Below are positions 1-17,130 of a stretch of 64,000 nt of DNA, in pieces. The stretch comes from Hemibagrus wyckioides. Its lineage: Eukaryota; Chordata; Actinopteri; Siluriformes; Bagridae. Where the stretch lies: positions 13,558,928 to 13,622,927 of the forward strand of contig NC_080711.1 in NCBI RefSeq assembly GCF_019097595.1. Direction: 5' to 3'. Under the pieces are notes generated by a model. It had not been told where the DNA came from. It was given only the letters and a program-made list of their open reading frames with translations, and searched no databases. Position numbers and translations under genes: made by a program. Position 1 is the stretch's first letter; the number at the start of each line of letters is the position of its first letter.

Positions 1-83
1 AATATCTTTTGTGAGTTTAACCTGCTTTACTGTTCATAGCAGTAAAATAAATCAATATTACAGAACTGAAAAACATCCATGTA

Positions 84-541
84 CACTATATTGCCAAAAG
101 ATTTGGAACGTCTGCCTTTACCTGCACATGAATGTAATATGAAGTTGGGCCACCCTTTGAAAGGCTTTCCACAAGGTTTAGGAGTGTGATTATGGGAATT
201 TTCAGGCACTGATGCTGGATGAGAAGGACTGGCTCACAGTCTCCGCTCTAATTCATCCCAAAGGTGTTCTATCAGGTTGAGGTCAGGACTCTGTACAGGC
301 CAGTCAAGTTCCTCCACACCAAACTCGCTCATCCATGTCTTTATGGACCTTGCTTTATGCACTGGTGTGCAGTCATGTTGGAACAGGAAGGGGTCGTCCC
401 CAAAGTTGGGAGTTGTCCAAAATGTCTTGGTATGCTGAAGCATTAAGAGTTCCTTTTACTGGATCTAAGTCCAACCCATGCAAAACAACATCTGAATTCA
501 ATGATTTAGAGGGGAGTCCCAAAATCTTTGGCAATATAGTG
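84..541 (-). mobile_element. Internally deleted Tc1-like element
   Basis: The ends are inverted repeats: CACTATATTGCCAAAAG on the left, and its near-complement, ending TTTGGCAATATAGTG, on the right. Both are flanked by TA dinucleotides (82-83 and 542-543), the target site of Tc1/mariner elements. The minus frame at 234-443 encodes a transposase C-terminal piece with QHDCTPVH, SPDLNLIEHLWDELE and the final catalytic Glu. The N-terminal DNA-binding half is missing, so the element is non-autonomous. The same family occurs internally deleted inside the array (27672-28270 and copies). Confidence 0.85.
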
Positions 542-543
542 TA

Positions 544-1178
544 GTATATTACAGAACTAAAGACTGTGTGTGTGTGTGTGTAAAATATAAAATCTTTATT
601 TCTGTATTTCTGTAATACTCATTTATTAGAGCCATTAAATATGGTTTTTAATTACTTGGAACAAAGAAATTACATAAATACATGGAACATTTTAGCAGCT
701 GGGCTAAATTTATCTACTAATATGGTCAATTTAACCTTTATGGTATCAAATCTGCCAGATGGTTATTAAATCTGATCCAGGACTGATCTAGTGTTTCAGG
801 TCAGTATTGACATTCTGCATGGGCTTTTTTTTTTTACTTTACTTTACAAAAGACAAATGAAACCTGTTCAGCAAGCTGTGATGTTATTCCAGCAGCCCTT
901 AGAGACTTTACCAAAATAGTCTGCAGTGTGTGTCCGGCTACAACAGTTATGTGTTGTCTTAGCTCATAGGGGGCCGCCGACTTCATAGGTTTAATCCCTT
1001 AGTTGCAATTAATCTAATTTTTTCAGTCCTTTTTTTAATGCACTTATCATATTACATTATGGTAGCAATAATAATAATATATCAATACAATAATTCATTA
1101 TTGTTGATTAATTACTTAATCATCTTGCATGCCATCCCTGTGAACCAGTATGAAAAACAGCGGGTTTTTTCCTTGCAG
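544..1178. other. Intergenic or intronic stretch, no gene seen
   Basis: A short (TG)n run lies at 565-581. The rest is AT-rich and shows no convincing frame. The last bases before 1178 are a pyrimidine-rich splice acceptor (TTTTTTCCTTGCAG) leading into the zinc-finger exon, so this is probably intron of that gene. Confidence 0.5.
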
Positions 1179-1356
1179 GTGTGAGATCTGTGGTTATCAG
1201 TGTCGGCAGCGTGCTTCCCTCAACTGGCATATGAAGAAACACACCTCTGAGGCACACTACAACTACACCTGCGAGTACTGCGGCAAGCGCTTTGAGAAAC
1301 TCGACAGTGTGAAGTTCCATAAGCTGAAAAGCCATCCTGACAGACAGACCACTTGA
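1179..1356 (+). CDS. Last exon of a C2H2 zinc-finger protein (ZNF653-like)
   Basis: The exon follows a strong acceptor ending at 1178 and enters in phase with one leftover base. It encodes two C2H2 fingers. The first runs from CEIC to HMKKH and carries the block GYQCRQRASLNWHMKKH. The second runs from CEYC to HKLKSH and carries CGKRFEKLDSVKFH. A short tail, PDRQTT, precedes the TGA at 1354-1356. The spacing and the RQRASLNWH / KRFEKLDSV blocks match the last two fingers of the ZNF653/ZFP91/ZNF276 group, and ZNF653 fits best from memory. Such proteins are nuclear DNA-binding regulators. An AATAAA at 1393-1398 may be the polyadenylation signal. Upstream exons lie outside the window. Confidence 0.7.
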
Positions 1357-1392
1357 AAGAGTATGTAGAGAGGTGGCAAGAAGGATATATTT

Positions 1393-1398
1393 AATAAA
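1393..1398 (+). terminator. Candidate poly(A) signal of the zinc-finger gene
   Basis: AATAAA lies 37 bases after the stop codon of the zinc-finger exon. Such hexamers are common in AT-rich DNA, so only its position supports it. Confidence 0.35.
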
Positions 1399-4300
1399 AT
1401 ATATGTATAGGGGCTTCTGTCAACACCAGTTTTATTGAGGCTAGTGACTGGTGGGCAGAGTGAACGGTTTGTAGACTGGGCTCTGAGTAAGTGCACAAGC
1501 AGGAGGAAATGAAGAAACAAATCATGAAGGTAAAACTAAAGAGAATAGTGGTCTAAAGAGGCCCAGCGCAGCAGAAGTTAAACCTGTGTGTGCTAATTTG
1601 AGGCATAATTATTTTCCATGTGCTGTGCTGGTCACAGCTTTTACTCACCCGGTTATGGTGTTGCATGGTTCTCAAATGTCTTTGTGAAGTATTGTTTACA
1701 AAGTGTTTTGTAGGTTCATATTCTACTCCAAATCCTCATCTTGAGCTTTATAAAATGTGTTTAATTCATATTTTCAAACACATTTTAGGTTTGTTGAGAG
1801 AAGTTTTTTTTCTTTTTCTTTTTTTTTAGAAGCAACATCTTTTTAAGTGAGTGTGCGGTGTGGGTAGAGGGTAGAAATTGCCACTACAGAATTTATGCTA
1901 AATTATTTTAAGAATTATTGCAGCTGCAAACGGTTATTTATCAACATGTAACGGGTGAATTTATTTTATTCAAGGGCCAGTTATGTTTCACTGTGATGGA
2001 CTGATGGCTCAGCCAGGGTGTACTGCCAGGGTGTGTGCCCAGTGTTCCTAGCATATGCTCCAGATATACCGCAACCCTAATCAGGATAAAGCGGCTACTG
2101 AAGACGAATGAATGTTCCAACCAAAATGCTTGTGCAGGTTATTACAACACCAGCATACCAGTATCAAAAAATAGGAACCTAAAGGATTAGCTGTGTTTCA
2201 CATCTGTCTGTTTAAGGAATGACTAAACAAGTGCCACCTCAGACCTGTTTTAATTTTAGTGCATTCACAATCATTTCAGCTGTTTTTAAAAAAAATATTT
2301 AAAAGAAATGCAACTAAATTGTCTGAATTGAGAACATGTACGTTATGATATCCCTTAGTTTCCAGGATCTAAACAGTTTGGTGGATAAGAATGCATGTTA
2401 ACCTCCGCATGTCAGGTTAATGGATGTAGAAATACTTACGACTATGTGTCACTGGAGTGTGTAATCAACTGAGACCAAAAATAAAACTTTTTTGCTCACA
2501 CCATAACCATATAATGGCAAGAATTGGAAGTAAAAAGGAACTGTAAATATAGTGGCTCTAGGAGTTGTTTGAAGATTCCACTATACTAAGTACCATAACA
2601 TTTGTCAATAACCTGGCTACCTCTGCCTGGAAGTAAAAGCCTGCCTTTTGAAGGGTCTTTTAAGCTAGATAAATGACCCCAAGCTATGACCGAGTCCAAA
2701 ATCCACAGAATCACATTGATTTGCAGTACTGACCTCAATATATGAGAACAGCTCTCTTTTATGCAATCTTAATAATATAAAGACTTGAATGAATGGAGTC
2801 ATTACAGGAAGAACTGTTATTATTGTTATTATTACCACCATACAGTATCTCTGTATGGTTAAACTCACAGTGCCACAAATTGCCTGTTCATCTCGTACAC
2901 TTATTGTTGTCGGGATTCATTAGTGGTGCCAGTAATTGTGTAACAGTCTGATTGCATGTTAAAGCTTTGCTTTTTAATTTGTGCATCAAAGACCTGACAC
3001 ACACACACACACATGCTCACACAGCTGAGTGAACTGTGGGAATATGTCGGACTTATCATAACTGGACTTGTTTGTTCTTGTTTTATTTATTGTGTGTCTT
3101 TATAGAATAGATTTTTAAATCAGACTGTTATCCAATATCTTCCCTATATGCTGGCATTTTTTTTATTACTATAAGCTTCTGGAGAAAAGTCTGTTTTTTT
3201 TTTTTTCCTCAGTCTTTTTTCTCATTTTAAGTCAAACCACTTTAGCAGTGGTGCCTTATTTGTTTACCCTCCTAGATACACTGAGAAGAACAGATTTGTG
3301 TGTTTTCAAGGTGTTGGAAGCCTCAAGCTTTTGTCAGTGATCCGCTACGTGTAAATACTGTAATTGGTACCCCCTAAAAATGTCGATGCATTTACATATA
3401 ATGTTTACAGCCCATTTTAAATGTTCTCCAACAAAAAAAAAAAAGCAGGAAGTGCTTCAAAAACTCTCACTTACCTGCTTAATGTCCTGAAATAAAACTG
3501 CATTGTTGATCTTACAAGGAAGTGACTGTATTACAGTGCTTCAATTCTCAGGGGAAACAGTCACCAACTATTGTATTTCTCGTTCCTTTATCTGAAACCT
3601 TTGGCTTTTATGATCCGGTTCGTTTGTTTCTGCTATATCTAAGCACTTTGAGTTGACAATCGTTTTGTTTTAATGCCAAATGGTGAACGGTTCAATGCTG
3701 TAATTCTGAAATTCTTTTCTGTGAGTTTCATTATGATGGTCTTATTATGTTAAAGTTATATGGAAAGTATTAATATTAATACTGTTGTTAATACTGTTTA
3801 TTAAATAACAGTTCATTCTGTGGAAAAATTTTCTGTTATGATGTTTTGCTTATGCTTTATCTGAAAACAAGAGACTGGACTGTATTCATCTTGATCTTCT
3901 GTCCTTACATGCATATAAACTTTTAAGAGAGCTTGAACATTTGTTAATCTACCCAGACTGTGCGTAAACGTGCAAATTATTACACACTAGGATTTGCATG
4001 AATTCAAACATATGTCGTGAGTGTTGAAAGGACATGGACTAAAAGCATATTCTTTGTCATAACATTGCTCAGGGATTTGTACTTCATTAGAGCCGTTCTG
4101 TTTTAAATAACAATGATGTTAGACATTGTTTTTATAGCAAACTTCTCTGTTCACTTTTGTGTACTAACTTTGAAGTCAGTGACCAAGTTTGCAGTCTGCC
4201 ACACCTCTAAGATAAATGAACCTGTAGTAAATAATGGACATATAAATCGTAGGAAAAAAACAAAAGATGTTCTGATTTGGATTGGATTTAGCCTTGCTTT

Positions 4301-4515
4301 GTTGGCCAGCTTTCTAGAAATGCTTTGTGGGCTTTTATCATTATGAAACCAGATTTTCTAGTCTGGCATTGGCTGCCCACTTTATATGAGCCTTCGTAGA
4401 AAAGAATTAGTTATTAAAGATGCAGGGCTATAAATGCTTTATTCTATATCCTTCTGTCTTTAATAATGAATACAAAATGAAGATGAAAACATTTTTATTC
4501 TCTATGTACAACTCA
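1399..4515. other. Gene-poor intergenic DNA
   Basis: No splice-flanked open frame was found. The stretch holds a SINE-type tail at about 1985-2112, a short (CA)n at 2999-3013 and several A or T runs. The open frames here are short and have no recognisable motif. Confidence 0.5.
1985..2112 (+). repeat. 3' tail of a tRNA-derived SINE or related repeat
   Basis: The text resembles the common teleost SINE tail: a block around CCAGGGTGT, then ATCAGGATAAAGCGGCTACT and a GAATGAATG end. The tRNA-like head is absent, so it is truncated or old. Confidence 0.5.
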
Positions 4516-4680
4516 AGGGCGGCATGGTGGCTTAGTGGTTAGCATGTTCGCCTCACACCTCCACTGTCCTGGGTTCGAGTCTCACTGTGTGCGTGGAGTT
4601 TGCATGTTCTCCCCGTGCTTGGTGGGTTTCCTCTGAGTGCTCCAGTTTCCCACAGTCCAAAGACATGCTACTAGGTAATC
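4516..4680 (+). mobile_element. tRNA-derived SINE (head and body)
   Basis: The head GGCGGCATGGTGGCTTAGTGG contains a pol III A box (TGGCTTAGTGG). A B box follows (GGTTCGAGTCT), then the SINE body with GGAGTTTGCATGTTCTCCCC and CCAAAGACATGCT. This is a widespread teleost SINE type. The 3' tail has been lost or replaced near 4680. Confidence 0.8.
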
Positions 4681-4779
4681 TCATCTAATTCTACAGACAT
4701 TAGATGGGCATAGGCATTAATGTTATGTACTGAATTTCATTTACACTTAAATGAAAGAACATTTCATCCTATTCAGTGC

Positions 4780-5230
4780 ACTATACACCTGTACTGTTCA
4801 TTCATGTAATTATCCAATCAGTCATAAAACATTAGTGCAGCAAATAAAATTATGTCAAGAGCTTCAGGTAATGTTCACATCAAACAGCCAAGTGAGGGAA
4901 AAATTGATCTGAGTGACTTTAACCTCAGGCTAGTTTCAGTGTTTCAGAAACTGCTGACCTCCTGTGATTTTCATGCATGACCATTTCTACAGAAAGATAT
5001 ACACAAAACATTTAGTGTGTGACAAGGATGAGAGAGGCCAGACTGGTTTATAGTCATAGTGGTTCAAAACACTTGTGAGCAGAAAATCATCTCAGAACTC
5101 ACAACTTTTCAAATAATGAGACGGATGGTCTACAGCAAAAGACGACCATATTTGTAACAGTCTTGGCACACAAGTATAAAAATCTGAAGCTACCTTGGGC
5201 CCTGGCTCACAAAATTCAAAATAAGGGAAA
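4780..5230 (+). mobile_element. Degraded Tc1-like transposase remnant
   Basis: The order of motifs follows a teleost Tc1-like transposase gene: CAGAAACTGCTGACCTCCTG, then GATGAGAGAGGCCAGACTGG, GAGCAGAAAATCATCTCAGA and CTGAAGCTACCTTGGGCC. These correspond to the linker and the ARLV... to KLRLxWA region. Stops and indels break every frame. Part of it (4945-5068) is repeated in inverted orientation at 5537-5660. Confidence 0.6.
4945..5068 (+). repeat. Left arm of a 124-bp inverted repeat
   Basis: This arm is complementary to 5537-5660 with only a few mismatches by eye. The arms are equal in length and separated by 468 bases that contain an inverted microsatellite. It lies within the Tc1-like remnant. 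Confidence 0.85.
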
Positions 5231-5343
5231 TGACTTTAGGAAAATCTGATATTGTGTATGAAGGATTTAAAATATCACAGGCTGGCTTACAGTATTAACA
5301 TACTGTCCTCAGAATACTCCAGATTCTTACTGAAGTGGTTCAA

Positions 5344-5344
<1 letters not shown>

Positions 5345-5413
<69 letters not shown>

Positions 5414-5418
5414 GTGTA

Positions 5419-5454
<36 letters not shown>

Positions 5455-5460
5455 GATAGC

Positions 5461-5536
<76 letters not shown>
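5345..5536. repeat. Inverted (CTAT)n / (TC)n / (TA)n / (GATA)n microsatellite
   Basis: A (CTAT)n tract runs from 5345 to about 5413. Short (TC)n and (TA)n tracts follow at 5420-5454, then (TAGA)n to 5536. The CTAT and TAGA tracts are reverse complements and share the flank AGTGGTTCAAAT, so the block forms a near-perfect long hairpin nested inside the 124-bp arms. Confidence 0.95.
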
Positions 5537-5537
<1 letters not shown>

Positions 5538-5655
5538 TTGAACCACTATGACTATAAACCAGTCTGGCCTCTCTCATCCTTGTCACACACTGAATGTTTT
5601 GTGTATTTCTTTCTGTAGAGACGGTCATGCGTGAAAATCACAGGAGGTCAGCAGT

Positions 5656-5660
<5 letters not shown>
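5537..5660 (-). repeat. Right arm of the 124-bp inverted repeat
   Basis: This is the reverse complement of 4945-5068, starting TTTGAACCACTATGACTATA. It runs straight out of the (TAGA)n tract and into a (TA)n tract at 5661-5702. Confidence 0.85.

Positions 5661-5702
<42 letters not shown>
5661..5702. repeat. (TA)n microsatellite
   Basis: An uninterrupted TA dinucleotide tract directly adjoins the inverted-repeat arm. Confidence 0.95.
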
Positions 5703-5705
<3 letters not shown>

Positions 5706-5917
5706 TGACATCATACTGTTCAGCTTTAATCCATTTACTAAAATTCTATTCTGTACCAGTAAACATGAGCCGTATGATGTGTATAAACACAAGCCTGTGT
5801 ATCACCATGGCCACCACCTCGATGCACCCCCCCTCGCCTCCCTTCTCAAGTGGGACTTTCTCTACAGGGAACAGAAAACCTGCTGTCCCACTAGTTTTCT
5901 TTCATCTCTTCTCTCCT

Positions 5918-5921
<4 letters not shown>

Positions 5922-5974
<53 letters not shown>
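5922..5974. repeat. (TC)n microsatellite
   Basis: A polypyrimidine TC tract with a short CCCTCCCTC start. It lies about 150 bases before the candidate first exon end of the tetraspanin gene. Confidence 0.95.
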
Positions 5975-5977
<3 letters not shown>

Positions 5978-6059
5978 CAATTGTAAACCTGCAGCACTTC
6001 AGCCAGAATGATAGAAGCACAAGTGTAGAACAGACTAGCTGGTCCTTTGTATTTTCAGC

Positions 6060-6129
6060 CCTGTTTTCTTGTGGACATTCCGAAATTTAGTCTTACATTC
6101 TCCTTAGTCTCTTCAAGTCTTCAGTAAAG
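6060..6129 (+). other. Candidate non-coding first exon of the tetraspanin gene
   Basis: The sequence CAGTAAAG|GTAAGAA at 6122-6136 is a strong splice donor on the strand of the tetraspanin gene. The first coding exon of that gene opens with an acceptor at 9615 followed by a 20-base 5' UTR, so an upstream non-coding exon must exist, and this is the best donor I noticed. Its start is not defined. RNA data would be needed to confirm it. Confidence 0.25.
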
Positions 6130-6136
6130 GTAAGAA

Positions 6137-8167
6137 TTTCTTTTACTCACTCTGACTTACATGGAGCAGGTCTATTTATCTTTACACTAAGCTTCTTCTC
6201 GGGACTTCAACCACAAACTACTTTAAACAGACATTGTGACATTATTTTGAGTTTGATGTGTATCTCTATATATCCTGTGAACATTTACTATAATAGACAC
6301 TGAACTTTTTGTGAGTTTTGTTGATTTTTTTTTTTTTGATTTTTTTATTTTAATTTATTTATTTTTTTAATAATTATAATGAAGTTATCTTCCATTTAAC
6401 AAGCAGTTAAAATTGCCATTATGTAATTGGCTTGGCATTTCCCACTCTGAAGCTCTCAAGGGTTCTCCACAGGTTTAGCCATCTCCAGGATACGACTGTC
6501 ACCAGGTGTGCCCTGAAATTTCCAGCTCATTGACCTGCAAAAAAAATGTAAATAAAAAATGAGTGATGAGAACAAATAACAGGAAATAAATACATTTAAA
6601 AAAAAATAATAAAGGAGAGCCTTGCTAGCATGTCTTCTCAGAGCTGTTGATTAATATGTGTTAGTTTTATTGCAATTATACATCTAACATTTTTTTGAAA
6701 GTAAGATAGGAGCTGAATGCCCGTTGCTGTTTTTTGTTTAAACAAAACATGAACGTTCCCGATTTCATCAGGGCACTCGCTAATTCAAACGACAATGCAA
6801 AACTCCAGTGAGCATCATACCATAAACAAAGGAAATCAGATGCAATTGATATAGTCCAGTTTCCCACTTTCTGTTTTCACTGAGTGGTTTGAGATTCAGG
6901 CTTCATGAGTACTTAATAAATCACTGAAGTAACTCACTAGCTATTCAAGTGTGATGCTGACCCGGACAGCGTCCTGTTTCTATGCATACATTCATACATG
7001 CAAGCAGTAGGCCATGTCAGGGAGACAGAGTGAAAAAAAAACACCTGTGCAATTAAAAAGCTCTTGAGATTTCAGTGTTGCTCTGATTAACCTAACACTA
7101 GATAAACATTGACATAACTAGAACAAGCCTCATGCTTTCTTTTGTGAAGGGAAGTACAAATAAATTTTATTATTCCGCATCTGATATTTGACCTGCACCA
7201 AATTTTGAACAGATAATGATTTTTGGGAAAGTTTCATAACAGGGAAGAACAAGATAAGATGGCAGGTGATAATAACTGCTGATTATGGTGCAGGTGACAG
7301 CTCTGGTCAGAATTTTCGAGATTCTAAACAACAACGGTTCAAATTCTGAATACGGTCAGTGACTTTTATTGGAAATGAGACGGGAGTAGAAGCTCTTTGT
7401 CACCATTTGGTCTCTTGCCTCATACGCTATGATTCCTCATGGTTCACCACAGTTTCAGCATAAAAGCACAAATAAAAATCCCTTTTCATATAAAAAGCTT
7501 GAAGTATAAAGTATAAAAAAACAGATCAGTGAAATTATTTTACACCTACAACACTTATAGTGGACTAATCTGAGCCATGGTATGGGCTGAATAGATTATG
7601 AAGACTGTTTTCATGATCACATCGGCAGTTTGCGTGACTGGGAGGCATTTAAATGCAAGCACATGGATCAGTTTTTTTTAAAAACCACTTCTTTGCATGG
7701 TGAATGGAAAACCACGAATCTAAACATCAGGCATAGAAGCATAACCTTATGTTCTGTAAGGTGGGGCAGAATACTAAATACCTTGGTATACGGTAATATT
7801 ATTTTTTTTAAATAATAGTGTTTATAGTACATTTAGAATTCGTTTATAATAAAGACCTAGGTCATGCTTTTCCTCTTTTAGGTTGCCATTTTTTAACATT
7901 AACTGTGTGACAATTTTCCCTGATGAGGCTAAAAATTCCAGCTTAGTCTGAATAGATAGTGGCTGCCTGAAGGCAAGCCAAGCCTGTAGATCACCTTTTC
8001 ATTTGTTTACCAGTTTTTTTGTTATATGACTAAATTGATCATTGAATGTTTGATTTCTATAGGAATAAGAAAAAAAATATGGAAATACAAAGGCTTTATT
8101 TAGACTTTTCTTTGAGATAAACAAATAGGTGGCCCATGGATATTTACATCTATATGCTAAAATACAC
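6137..8167. other. Gene-poor stretch, probably first intron of the tetraspanin gene
   Basis: AT-rich DNA with T and A runs. I see no repeat family or coding frame that I can support. Confidence 0.4.
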
Positions 8168-8565
8168 ACTCCACTTTGCACCATGCTCCTGCCACTCCTC
8201 TAACACTGCTCTTCTGATCCCACCTGATCTCTCAGGATACAAGGAAGGTATGCATCATTACACTTCTCTGTTCTGGCACCTAGGTAGTAGACTGAACTTC
8301 CCCTAGATGTCTAAACAGCTGAGTCACTGGCTGTCTTTGTGTAAAGACAATGTGTTACCTCTTCCTGAAATACTTGAACTAGCACTTGTTTCTGTGCTCT
8401 TCTTGCTGTATTGCCTCCTAACAGAGTTTCAGTCTGACAATATGAGTCCCTGGCCAACTGAACCAGTATTGATGTATTCATTATTAGGGATTTTAAAAGC
8501 ACTTCTATAAGTAGCTCTGGTTAAGGGCGTCTGCCACATTGACATAGATGTAAATGTAAAATGCC
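8168..8565 (+). mobile_element. 3' fragment of an L2/CR1-like LINE or LINE-tailed SINE
   Basis: It carries the conserved end region of a teleost non-LTR element: TGTTCTGGCACCTAGGTAGT, then CTTCCCCTAGATGTC. The terminal block GGTTAAGGGCGTCTGCCA follows, with an ATGTAAATGTAAA tail. The 5' part is missing and the frame is broken. Confidence 0.65.
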
Positions 8566-9615
8566 AATCCTGCTTTTTGTCACTTCTTACAGTGTAATAA
8601 ATTCTCAAAAAAGGTCAACCCCATATATAGAGACTACTTAAACCTTAAAAACCCATTATATCATATTCACATATCTTCATTTTGCATTTAGATGTAATGT
8701 TAGTATAATTTTAAAAATACATCACTATGCAAATTAGCAACCACAGGTACTGAATAAACCAGTCATTCATCTTGTGAGGGATTTGCTGCCCTGTTTTCCA
8801 TGCATGCAAATGGCTTTCTCTCTCTATTCCAACAATCCAGGGGACTGATAGGACTACTGACATTCCTCCTTTTTATAAATGTAATTTACTTCTTTACAAT
8901 GTTTATACAATACTTGTTGTCCTCTCTTTAATGGATTCCACCAAAAGGTTCCTACCATTGTTATGCCACGTCACTCCCACTTTCCATCACATCAGCTCTT
9001 TATTGTGTGTAATATCCTGATGTTCCTACAACGATTACAGTAATTGATCAAACATGTGACAGACCTCTTGGTGCGATCGAAAAGGTTACATTTGTATTGC
9101 TGTTGTCTACTTGTGATAAACAATAATCTAAATCTAAATAAGCTAAATGTGAACAAACAATTAGAGGCCTTGTCTGAATCTCTTATAATATAAAAGACCC
9201 TATGGGTTAAATGGCGTGTGATTTCTATATGGTTTAACCATTGTAGATATTTTAAAATTAAAGCTGTTGTTTTCCAGTTACTATCAGACCATTCTGTAAC
9301 CTCTAACTTTACTCAGTAATGGAGAATAACAAAATTTTATAAAATGATCCGCTTTGGCTAAGCTAGATACTGAACATGAAGACAAAATTAGTGGAGTAGG
9401 ATTGACAGAAGGATTCAGTTCAATAACTTATCACAGCAATCAGCTGTTTTGTGGATAGAGATCCTTAAAAACAAGAAGTTCAAACTATTTAATAAAACAG
9501 TAAACACGCAGACTAAACTATTAGTAATGTCTTAAGAAAACTGTATTCAAAGAACCGCCTTGGCTTTGATTGCTGATTGGATTTCACGTTACTTGTGTCT
9601 TTGTGTCTGTTTCAG
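8566..9615. other. Gene-poor stretch upstream of the first coding tetraspanin exon
   Basis: Nothing recognisable except the pyrimidine-rich acceptor TGTCTGTTTCAG ending at 9615. Confidence 0.5.
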
Positions 9616-9635
9616 GTACATCAGACGCTGTCAAG

Positions 9636-15078
<5,443 letters not shown>

Positions 15079-15146
15079 AACCTGACCAACAGAACAATCC
15101 CAACATTCGAAATTTACAAATACATATTTACTGAAAGCTTTTTCAA

Positions 15147-15152
15147 AATAAA
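15147..15152 (+). terminator. Candidate poly(A) signal of the tetraspanin gene
   Basis: AATAAA lies 69 bases past the stop codon, in a suitable position for a short 3' UTR. Confidence 0.5.
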
Positions 15153-15744
15153 TGAATTGATTTTTAGGAATTTTGTAAATGAAGTTGTCTTTATGTTTCA
15201 TATACGAACACTTGAAATGTGCACAATAATATATTTATGTTCTTTAAAGGATTTATTATGATTACTGTTTAATTTTATTCTTGATTCAAACATGTTATTT
15301 TCAGATTATTCAGTGTCTACTGACATAGTGTTATAGACATAAAAATGATATATATACCTTTTTTGCCAATTTTCGCAGCTAAAGTATCTGCAAAGATATA
15401 TTAGATATGATATTTTGTGATAAGTATATATTTCTTAAAAATGCACCTTTACAAACATTGTTCTGTGTAAATAAATGACAAATGAAAAAAAAACTATAAA
15501 TCTTTCTTAATATGTGTAGCAACCGATATAGAATACTTCTCATTAGTCATCTCTACCTTCTCCTCTCCTTTCTCTCTTCTCCTCCACCTTTAACCTGCCT
15601 CCCATTTCTTCTTTTCTACATTTAGTTTCTCTTATTACACTAAGATTATGAGAAAAAAAAGATTCTCTGGTATGACAAGGAAAAAATTATACTTTGGGCT
15701 GAACTGCCGGTATTACATCTGGCAAACCAACAACTGGTACAACT

Positions 15745-15795
15745 GGTAATACCATCCCTACTATGAAGCATGGTGGTGGCAGCATCATATGGTGT
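15745..15795 (+). mobile_element. Short Tc1-like transposase remnant
   Basis: CCATCCCTACTATGAAGC followed by ATGGTGGTGGCAGCATCAT matches the KHGGGSxM region of Tc1-like transposases (here M-K-H-G-G-G-S-I). Only about 50 bases are recognisable. Confidence 0.55.
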
Positions 15796-16061
15796 AATCA
15801 GGTGTGTCGAGTCTTATCCACAAAGGCCCAGTGTAGATGCAGGTTTTCGTTACAATGGAGCAGAAACCACACCAGAGTCTACTGAAAGCCAAGATTAGTT
15901 GATTAAACAGGTGGAATAAAATATGGCTCTTGCTTGTTTGGAATGAAAACCTGCACTCACACTGGCCTTTTCTGGATAAGATCAGACACCCCTGGTGTAG
16001 GTGCTTCTCAGCACCAGGGATGGGAAACTGGTCAGAATTAAGGGATGGATGAATGCATTCA

Positions 16062-16161
16062 GGGCAGTGGGGTGGCTTAGTGGTTAGCACTGTTGTCTCA
16101 CAGCAAGAAGGTCCTGGGTTCAAATCAGGCTGGGGCCTTTCTGTGTGGATGTTCTCCCCGG
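16062..16161 (+). mobile_element. tRNA-derived SINE head
   Basis: It has an A box (TGGCTTAGTGG) and a B box (GGTTCAAATC) with the body start GTGGATGTTCTCCCC. It is truncated at about 16161, where another SINE begins in the opposite orientation. Confidence 0.65.
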
Positions 16162-16202
16162 CTCTGGCAGTGGCAGCTTGATGGACCTGGTGTTCAGCTT
16201 CA

Positions 16203-16254
16203 CCACATTCTGATCAGTAGTCCAATACCTTAACCACTAAGCTACTACATCCCC
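16203..16254 (-). mobile_element. tRNA-derived SINE head, opposite orientation
   Basis: On the minus strand it starts GGGGATGTAGTAGCTTAGTG and continues into GGTATTGGACTACTGATC. This is a second common teleost SINE head with a tRNA-like A box. Only the head remains. Confidence 0.55.
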
Positions 16255-16984
16255 AGCAGTGACTAAAAGTATACCTGTTTTTGTTTTGTCATTATAGATT
16301 ATTGGTGGTAGATTGATGGCAACAAAAGCCAAACAAAAATGTAATTCATTTTAAATTAAATCTAAAAAGCAATACAATGTTTGACAACTGTAAGTTTTCC
16401 CAGCCATATCCAAAATTTAACAGCTAGCACACTCGTGTCCACGTGAGACGTGGTTGTACCTTCCCCTTCATTTAGTAGAACTAAGCTATTTATTTATTTA
16501 TTTATTTATTTGTTGTTCATAGATGTAATTCCTAGTGTATACAGTTCTTATTCAGTTGTTTTTATTTTATTATTTATTAGACTGATTTTGCATGAAATAA
16601 ATGAATGAACATAAAAAAAGACTTAAATAAGAAAATGAGTTTTTAGCATCGCTGGGGGCTAGTATTGCAGTCACCTAGTAAACAGTCACCAGGCACAGGG
16701 CTTAAAAAAGACGATAAGACATATGGCATGAGGAGCATGTGTAAATTTGTAGAGCATAAGAATAAGCATGTATATACAGTACAAATCTAAGCATATGTAC
16801 TGTTAAGGGTCCTCATTGGACTTTCAGATATAATATATTTTCTATGTATGCCTTCATATCTGGAAGTCATAGTGGCTACACAGCCACTTAAAACGCATAT
16901 GAAACACAATGAATGCATTTCAGTGCGTTCAATGCTTAAGGTCAATAATAATGATCAGTTATGCATATATTTATCTACCTCTAT

Positions 16985-16985
16985 C

Positions 16986-17074
<89 letters not shown>
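16985..17074. repeat. (TAGA)n microsatellite at the array's left edge
   Basis: Ninety bases of TAGA repeats end five bases before the first base shared with the internal unit junctions (17079). Confidence 0.95.
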
Positions 17075-17130
17075 GTTTTCTAGGATTTGAAAACATCAGG
17101 GGCTGAGCCCAAAACCTAGGGCTACTTAGG

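Larger units (their letters stand above)
15153..16984. other. Intergenic DNA between the tetraspanin gene and the array
   Basis: No gene was found. It contains a Tc1-like scrap (15745-15795) and two SINE heads in opposite orientation (16062-16161 and 16203-16254). Otherwise it is AT-rich with a (TTTA)n run near 16490-16512. Confidence 0.5.

Noticed and set aside
4516..4600. A functional tRNA gene at the A/B-box pair
   Set aside because: It does not fold as a complete cloverleaf and continues into a SINE body. The same holds for 16062 and 16203.
5252..5628. Frames rich in LSIY or IYLS repeats
   Set aside because: Translated microsatellite. The same applies to the frames at 11003-11339.
7999..8184. 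Short frames at 4113-4346, 6676-6867, 7630-7815 and 7999-8184 as small genes
   Set aside because: No splice context, motif or composition bias; expected by chance in AT-rich DNA.
16985..17078. Possible short direct-repeat array such as CRISPR
   Set aside because: It is a plain four-base microsatellite without spacers, in a vertebrate genome.
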